Source of the DNA: an uncultured Clostridia bacterium
Lineage (GTDB): Bacteria; Bacillota; Clostridia; UMGS1883
Reading direction: 5' to 3'
DNA: 35,949 nucleotides
NCBI GenBank assembly: GCA_947630525.1
Contig: CANRHW010000001.1
Coordinates: 1 to 35,949 of the forward strand
In this document: piece by piece, positions 31,690 to 35,949 of the stretch
Numbering within the stretch: the first letter of the stretch is position 1
Layout of the letters: every line of letters starts with the position of its first letter
Notes under the pieces: model-generated
Told to the model about the DNA's origin: nothing
What the model saw: the letters and a program-made list of their open reading frames with translations, nothing else
Database searches by the model: none
Translations under genes and position numbers: made by a program

Positions 31690-31779
31690 CTTCCACATTA
31701 ATCTATAGTTTTGATTCTATTGTCGGGTTTATCATCACGTAAATTTGGCTTAATCAAAGACTTCCGGCCAAAATGGGGC

Positions 31780-31882
31780 CCCCGCAAAATGGCAAAGCCG
31801 ATTTTGTGGGGAAAAGGAGTCACAGCGAGGTGAGCCAGGTTTAGATTTTTTAAATCTAAACTTGCGATACCGAGCTTGTGAC
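31780..31882. other. Cluster of hairpins in the 3' region of the secreted protein gene
   Basis: CCCCGCAAAAT/ATTTTGTGGGG (31780-31790 with 31801-31811, one G.T pair) encloses GGC AAA GCC. Next, GTTTAGATTT/AAATCTAAAC (31839-31848 with 31852-31861) sits inside GTCACA/TGTGAC (31819-31824 with 31877-31882). The 31416-31913 interval has no gene that I can support; all of its recognisable content is hairpins. Confidence 0.6.
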
Positions 31883-31913
31883 GACGCCGGTCTGCGCCAT
31901 TTTTTTACAGCCG

Positions 31914-34900
31914 TTAGTCCTCAGCCTCTTCAATATATACGCGCTGATACTTGTCGCTCCAGTTCACCTCGCAGCCGAAGCCCTCGGCAATGGCGCGTAC
32001 GGGAACCATGGTCCTGTTGTTTATGAGCTGAGCGGGTACGTCAAGCTCCTTGGCGGCGCCGTTCACATAGAGCTGATTGGAGCCGATAGAAATGCTGACG
32101 GTGATATCGCCCCTTACGGCGGTAGCGGTGCTTGTAGCGTCGTCCCACTGAACGTCGGCGCCCATGGCCTCAAATATGGCGCGGAGAGGAACCAAAGTTC
32201 TGTCATTTACAATAACGGGAGCCTGGCCGTAAGGCGTAAAGTCGATATTCTTGCGGTCATAGCCTACAAGTATCTCGCTGTCGAAGGGCACGTTTTCATC
32301 CACATGACCCACCGGCTTGCCGTAAATGGCAACCTCCTGAGGCTTGCCGCCCCAAAGCGCGGACTGGTTATTGTTCTGGATATTCTTAACATCCTCAACG
32401 GTTACCTTAACATATCTGTAAGGAGTGGTGTCGGTAACCCAGCCTACATGGAAGCCGCCGTCGTCGTCATTATTGTCGGTCACGTCGGCTATCATGGTCC
32501 AGTTGCTCATGTCGTTGCTGCCGTAGGCCTTGTAATAAGACGCGCATACGGAACCCATGTAAATATCATTGGTCAGGTTTACCTCGGTGATAACGGTGGG
32601 CGTTTCAAGGTCTACCACAATGTCAAAGGGAAGATTGTCCACCTCGGCCACGGGAGAGGCCTGCATCTGGAGGTTATCGGTAAGCTCCGGGGCCTCGCGG
32701 CCGTTGATGGTGGCCTTCTTGCCGAGAGATACGTACTCGCCGGACTGAACGGCGATAGCGCCCCAGTAGGGGTCATATTCCATGCGGTAGCACCATGCGC
32801 CGGTAGCTATACCGTTGTTGATGGCCAAGTGGAAGAAACGCTGATAGTTATTCCTTCTCCAGCCGCCGCTCTGGCCCCAGTTATAGCCGTGGCCGCGCTG
32901 AACAACTCTGCCGGAATCACTGCCATAGCCCCATACGCCGTTGGCCTGAGTGCCAAAGGTAGAGGTATTGGCAACCTCGCGCAGGGGGCTCCACGCCTGG
33001 TCAAGGGCCGGGCTGCTGGAATAGCGGGCCTGACTCTGGAACCAGCCGTTGGTGGTGGAGGTATATACGTAATAAGCGTTGCCGTCGTGGAATACGGAGG
33101 GAGACTCCTGATGCTGGCCTTTGAGGATAATATTGGTGATCTCGGCGGGAACTACCCAGTTGTCCTGAAGCTTCATGATCATCATATCCTGATTGTTGTT
33201 GGTGGCGCTGAAGGTGTAAAGGTCATGGCCGTCAACAAAGCGCACCATATCTCTGGAGTCGTGGCCAAAGGGACGGCCAACGTACCAGCCGGAAAGCTGG
33301 TTTGTACCGGCGTTGTCATAGAGCTCGTACTGTTCGAGCTGGTCCATATGGTTGATTATCTGGCCGGTAGCGGGAATTACATAGAACGGATCGACCTGAT
33401 GGTCGCCCTTGCCGGGTTGGAAGGTGGCAAAGAACAGCTTGGAGCAGGCGAAGCCGTTGCCCTCGGCATGGGCCGAGAAAGAAATCGTCTCGCCGTCATA
33501 TTTAAGACCGTTCTGCTTGCCTTCCATACGAATGTCCACAAAGATGGGATAGGCATAGGTCCAATCGTTGGGCCAGTTAAAGCCGTCGTCGCTCTCCTTG
33601 TAGCGGATAGCCATAACGGAGCAGGCCTTGTCAAAGTTAGCCAGGTCCTCATCGCTGGTGAAGCCCAGGGACATGAAGGTTTCCTTATTGATACCGTCGA
33701 GGCCCACGCTGTAATACTTGTCGCCGATGTGGTAGCCGCTGGGAGAAGGCTCGACCACGCGGTTGGGATCCTCATTGGGCTTCCAGCCGCCGTTAACGTT
33801 GTCGTCATAGCCGTTGGAATCATTCACGTCTATGGCGAAGGTCATAACGGTGTTGGTGGTGCCTGTGGCGATAGTCGCCCCGTCGGAATCAAGAGCAAAA
33901 ACCGTGTAAGAGATGTTCTTGTTGATAGGCAGGTCGTACTCGTCCAGGCAGTCGCCGATAGCCGTGCCGATGAGAACATTGTCCCTGTAAACGGCATAGC
34001 TGGCGGCGCCGGGATACATGGGCCAGCCTATTTTTACGTTATTTACCGTGTTTTCGCCCTCTATGCGGTATTCCGCGGCGGTGGCGTTCCAAGGCTGATT
34101 GTAGACCCAGGCTTCAACGATGCCGGTCATGGTGCCGTTGGACGCTATCGTCCGGGCCTTTACATGGGCCGTACCGTTGGCGAAGAAAGGACCGGTGTAT
34201 TTCGTGCTCTGGGGGGTGGGGTCGGTGCCGTCCAGAGTGTAATAGATGTAGTTGGAAGCGTAATGGCCGATAGTTATGGGCTCGTAGGTGTCCACAAGAT
34301 AGTTTTCGCTGCCGCCGCTGACATTCATAACGGGGGTAACGTAGCCGGCCATGTACTCGTCGATATCCTGAGCGGTCAGGGCGCGGTTGAACACATAGAT
34401 ATTGTCAACATAGCCCGTACCGGCCAGAGCCAGAGAGGAGATGCCGCTGAGCACGCCGGCCACATTGTAGCCGCCGGGAGCGGAAACAAGCGCGCCGTTC
34501 ACATAAAGCCTTATCTCACCGGCCGAATAGGAAACTACCACCTTTTTCCAGGCCGTACCAACGCCCGCCGCGGAAACGCTGCCCTCGGGGGCGGCGGCGG
34601 TAACAACCGAGCCGGTGTCGGTAACGGTAAACCTCGCGCCCGCGTCGGCAAGAATAATGCCGTCGGTATCGGAGGTCTTGCTGTCATAGGAAATTGTAAA
34701 GGAATCAAGGCCGCTGAGAGCCACGGAATTGATGAGCATTCCGCCCGCGCCGGGTTTCACGGCATTACCAAAGCACTCCATAGAGGGCTCCGTCACGTAA
34801 TCGCCGGAAAGGCTTGCGCCGTAAGGCTCCTTGTCAAAGTCAACGGAAGCGAGCAGACTGTCGCCGGCGTCCGTCGGGAGCAGAGTAACGTTTACGTCCT

Positions 34901-35855
34901 TGCGGTTGCCGTTCCACACCATGGTGAGGCGCACGTTTTTCGGAGCCTCGCCGTAGGCGGGGCGGTTGACGGCGCCGGTCACGGGGTCGATGGCGGCGGG
35001 ATCTTCCGACTCCCACGTAAGGCCGGTGAAATCGGGCAAATCAATGTTGCCGCGTATCTTCATACCCTCCATGGAAGCGGTCTGCTTCTGGAGATTTTCC
35101 CATATGGCGGGGCCGTTGGCGTCAACGTCGATATCCACGGTTATTTTCAGGCCCTGCATGGCCATGGCGGCGTACTGATTGTTCCACTGGCCAAGGTTGG
35201 CGCTGATGCTGCCGATACCGTTGATGGAGGCTACCGTTTCGGTGCCCACGTTTTTGCCGTTGCTGGTATATGTAACCGTCCAGCTTCCGCCGTTCTTGGC
35301 GGCGACTATCTGCATGGACGTACCGCGGAGAGCGTAAACCGCGTCTTTGCCGTCGGCATAGGTGGCCGCGCTGGAACCGCCGGCGCCGGCCGTAGCCTTA
35401 ACGCCCTGATCGTAATATACGGTGGCAAAGGTGTTGCCATCCAAGTCTTTAAAATACCATGTCTGGTAGTTATTGTCCTCATCCTGCATGGCGAAGGTGT
35501 AGTCGATGACGATTTTTTCCGCCCCGGCGCTTATTTCCCTGCCGGATATATTGGCGGTTTTGTCCTCGTCATTGCCATCCTGCCTGGCGCCGACACGCCA
35601 GAACATAAGGCCCGCCGCGCCCCAGGGGTCGGTGTTCCAGGTGCCCTTATTGCTCCACTGAGAGCTGAATACGGCGCCCTGATCGCCGGACCAGCCGTAG
35701 TTGGTCAGAGCGATGTCGCCATGCGTGCTTGTGTCGAGCATGGATGCGTCGAACAAAACATAGCTCCCCGCAGCCGCGCTGGCCGTTATGGCCATCATGG
35801 GCACACAGGCAATCACCATGGCCAGAGCAACGGCCAATGATAAAATTTTTTTCAT
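31914..35855 (-). CDS. Secreted modular protein with possible glycoside-hydrolase propeller, LamG, F5/8C and copper-amine-oxidase-N domains
   Basis: Protein of 1313 residues with a signal peptide (MKKILSLAVALAMVIACVPM, cleavage near ASA-AAG). Modules read by eye: N-terminal beta-sandwich (30-242), atrophied Ig-like segment (245-327, LTWESEDPAAIDPVTGAVNRPAYG), LamG-like domain (335-500, WKKVVVSYSAGEIRLYVNG), chitobiase-C-like domain (510-590, YYTLDGTDPTPQSTKYTGPF), FN3-like segment (595-675), a 350-residue propeller-like region recalling GH43-type enzymes (690-1048, ESPSVFHDGNAYYVYTST), F5/8-type-C carbohydrate-binding domain (1055-1180), and a copper-amine-oxidase-N module (1190-1310, VPLRAIFEAMGADV and VPVRAIAEGFGCEV). 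It probably binds and perhaps cleaves plant or mucin glycans at the cell surface. Catalytic acids cannot be assigned with confidence. AAGGAGAG precedes the ATG. Confidence 0.82.
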   Translation of the reverse strand: MKKILSLAVALAMVIACVPMMAITASAAAGSYVLFDASMLDTSTHGDIALTNYGWSGDQGAVFSSQWSNKGTWNTDPWGAAGLMFWRVGARQDGNDEDKTANISGREISAGAEKIVIDYTFAMQDEDNNYQTWYFKDLDGNTFATVYYDQGVKATAGAGGSSAATYADGKDAVYALRGTSMQIVAAKNGGSWTVTYTSNGKNVGTETVASINGIGSISANLGQWNNQYAAMAMQGLKITVDIDVDANGPAIWENLQKQTASMEGMKIRGNIDLPDFTGLTWESEDPAAIDPVTGAVNRPAYGEAPKNVRLTMVWNGNRKDVNVTLLPTDAGDSLLASVDFDKEPYGASLSGDYVTEPSMECFGNAVKPGAGGMLINSVALSGLDSFTISYDSKTSDTDGIILADAGARFTVTDTGSVVTAAAPEGSVSAAGVGTAWKKVVVSYSAGEIRLYVNGALVSAPGGYNVAGVLSGISSLALAGTGYVDNIYVFNRALTAQDIDEYMAGYVTPVMNVSGGSENYLVDTYEPITIGHYASNYIYYTLDGTDPTPQSTKYTGPFFANGTAHVKARTIASNGTMTGIVEAWVYNQPWNATAAEYRIEGENTVNNVKIGWPMYPGAASYAVYRDNVLIGTAIGDCLDEYDLPINKNISYTVFALDSDGATIATGTTNTVMTFAIDVNDSNGYDDNVNGGWKPNEDPNRVVEPSPSGYHIGDKYYSVGLDGINKETFMSLGFTSDEDLANFDKACSVMAIRYKESDDGFNWPNDWTYAYPIFVDIRMEGKQNGLKYDGETISFSAHAEGNGFACSKLFFATFQPGKGDHQVDPFYVIPATGQIINHMDQLEQYELYDNAGTNQLSGWYVGRPFGHDSRDMVRFVDGHDLYTFSATNNNQDMMIMKLQDNWVVPAEITNIILKGQHQESPSVFHDGNAYYVYTSTTNGWFQSQARYSSSPALDQAWSPLREVANTSTFGTQANGVWGYGSDSGRVVQRGHGYNWGQSGGWRRNNYQRFFHLAINNGIATGAWCYRMEYDPYWGAIAVQSGEYVSLGKKATINGREAPELTDNLQMQASPVAEVDNLPFDIVVDLETPTVITEVNLTNDIYMGSVCASYYKAYGSNDMSNWTMIADVTDNNDDDGGFHVGWVTDTTPYRYVKVTVEDVKNIQNNNQSALWGGKPQEVAIYGKPVGHVDENVPFDSEILVGYDRKNIDFTPYGQAPVIVNDRTLVPLRAIFEAMGADVQWDDATSTATAVRGDITVSISIGSNQLYVNGAAKELDVPAQLINNRTMVPVRAIAEGFGCEVNWSDKYQRVYIEEAED

Positions 35856-35886
35856 AGCTTTCTCTCCTTTTTTAAATTATACGTAC

Positions 35887-35915
35887 ATTATATCACTATT
35901 TTTTCCGTATGTCCA
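35887..35915 (-). promoter_or_regulatory. Sigma-A promoter of the secreted modular protein gene
   Basis: TGGACA (35915-35910) and a perfect TATAAT (35892-35887) with a 17-base spacer on the minus strand, 31 bases before the start codon. The last 34 bases of the window are AT-rich with no feature. Confidence 0.8.
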
Positions 35916-35949
35916 TACCCATTTTACATTTTTTTAATTTGTGCAATTA

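Noticed and set aside
31471..31698. A 75-codon minus-strand frame in the intergenic region
   Set aside because: It runs through a terminator hairpin and an inverted repeat and has no ribosome site or recognisable domain.
31878..35840. A 1320-codon open frame on the plus strand, almost exactly opposite the secreted protein gene
   Set aside because: It is the antisense shadow of a gene with a signal peptide, ribosome site, promoter and recognisable domains. The translated product has low-complexity Gly/Val/His-rich composition and no motif.

Overview
The window looks like chromosomal DNA from a strictly anaerobic member of the Bacillota, most likely class Clostridia. The basis is a Gram-positive PolC polymerase, a biotin-dependent sodium-pump decarboxylase operon, LL-diaminopimelate aminotransferase, the gene order aroQ - M24 peptidase homologue - efp, an ANTAR regulator beside glnA, copper-amine-oxidase-N cell-surface domains and strong AGGAGG ribosome binding sites. 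Sigma-A type promoters with 17-18 base spacers stand before most transcription units. I see no rRNA, tRNA, CRISPR array, phage or intact insertion sequence. Almost everything is on the minus strand; only 28.8-31.4 kb is on the plus strand.

Layout, in minus-strand order of transcription from the right. A 1313-residue secreted modular protein with a possible glycoside-hydrolase propeller (31.9-35.9 kb) ends in a 0.5 kb gene-free stretch full of hairpins. The plus-strand unit aroQ - M24 homologue - efp - acidic zinc-ribbon protein lies at 28.8-31.4 kb. Divergent from it runs pqqD-like - ispG - polC (28.6-23.5 kb). Next is a tight four-gene unit (23.3-18.3 kb): alpha/beta hydrolase, ATP-grasp ligase, aspartate/glutamate racemase, and a MurE ligase fused to an acetylglutamate-kinase domain. 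It has its own promoter and a terminator. glnA with an ANTAR regulator, dapF, a frameshifted dapL, a nucleotidyltransferase, purC and purF follow (18.1-11.5 kb). A sigma factor/anti-sigma pair (11.2-10.2 kb) lies between two copies of a structured repeat. A BMP-family lipoprotein (9.9-8.7 kb) stands alone. The last operon (8.4 kb to the left edge) is a sodium-translocating decarboxylase containing both a 12S-like and a 5S-like carboxyltransferase, followed by a transcobalamin-like lipoprotein, an ECF transporter S component and a tandem-domain D,D-carboxypeptidase cut by the window edge.

How the genes fit together. The decarboxylase genes would turn the free energy of decarboxylating C4 or malonyl-type acids into a sodium gradient, and the neighbouring B12-type uptake genes would suit a methylmalonyl-CoA pathway. 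dapF, dapL, the Mur ligase cluster and the carboxypeptidase all concern diaminopimelate and cell-wall peptide metabolism. The points I rate highest are the MurE-ArgB fusion inside a D-amino-acid/ATP-grasp cluster, a PolC that lacks its proofreading exonuclease insert, an M24 protein that has lost most metal ligands, and a pair of dispersed repeats with compensatory stem changes. All product names come from reading protein motifs by eye, with no database search.
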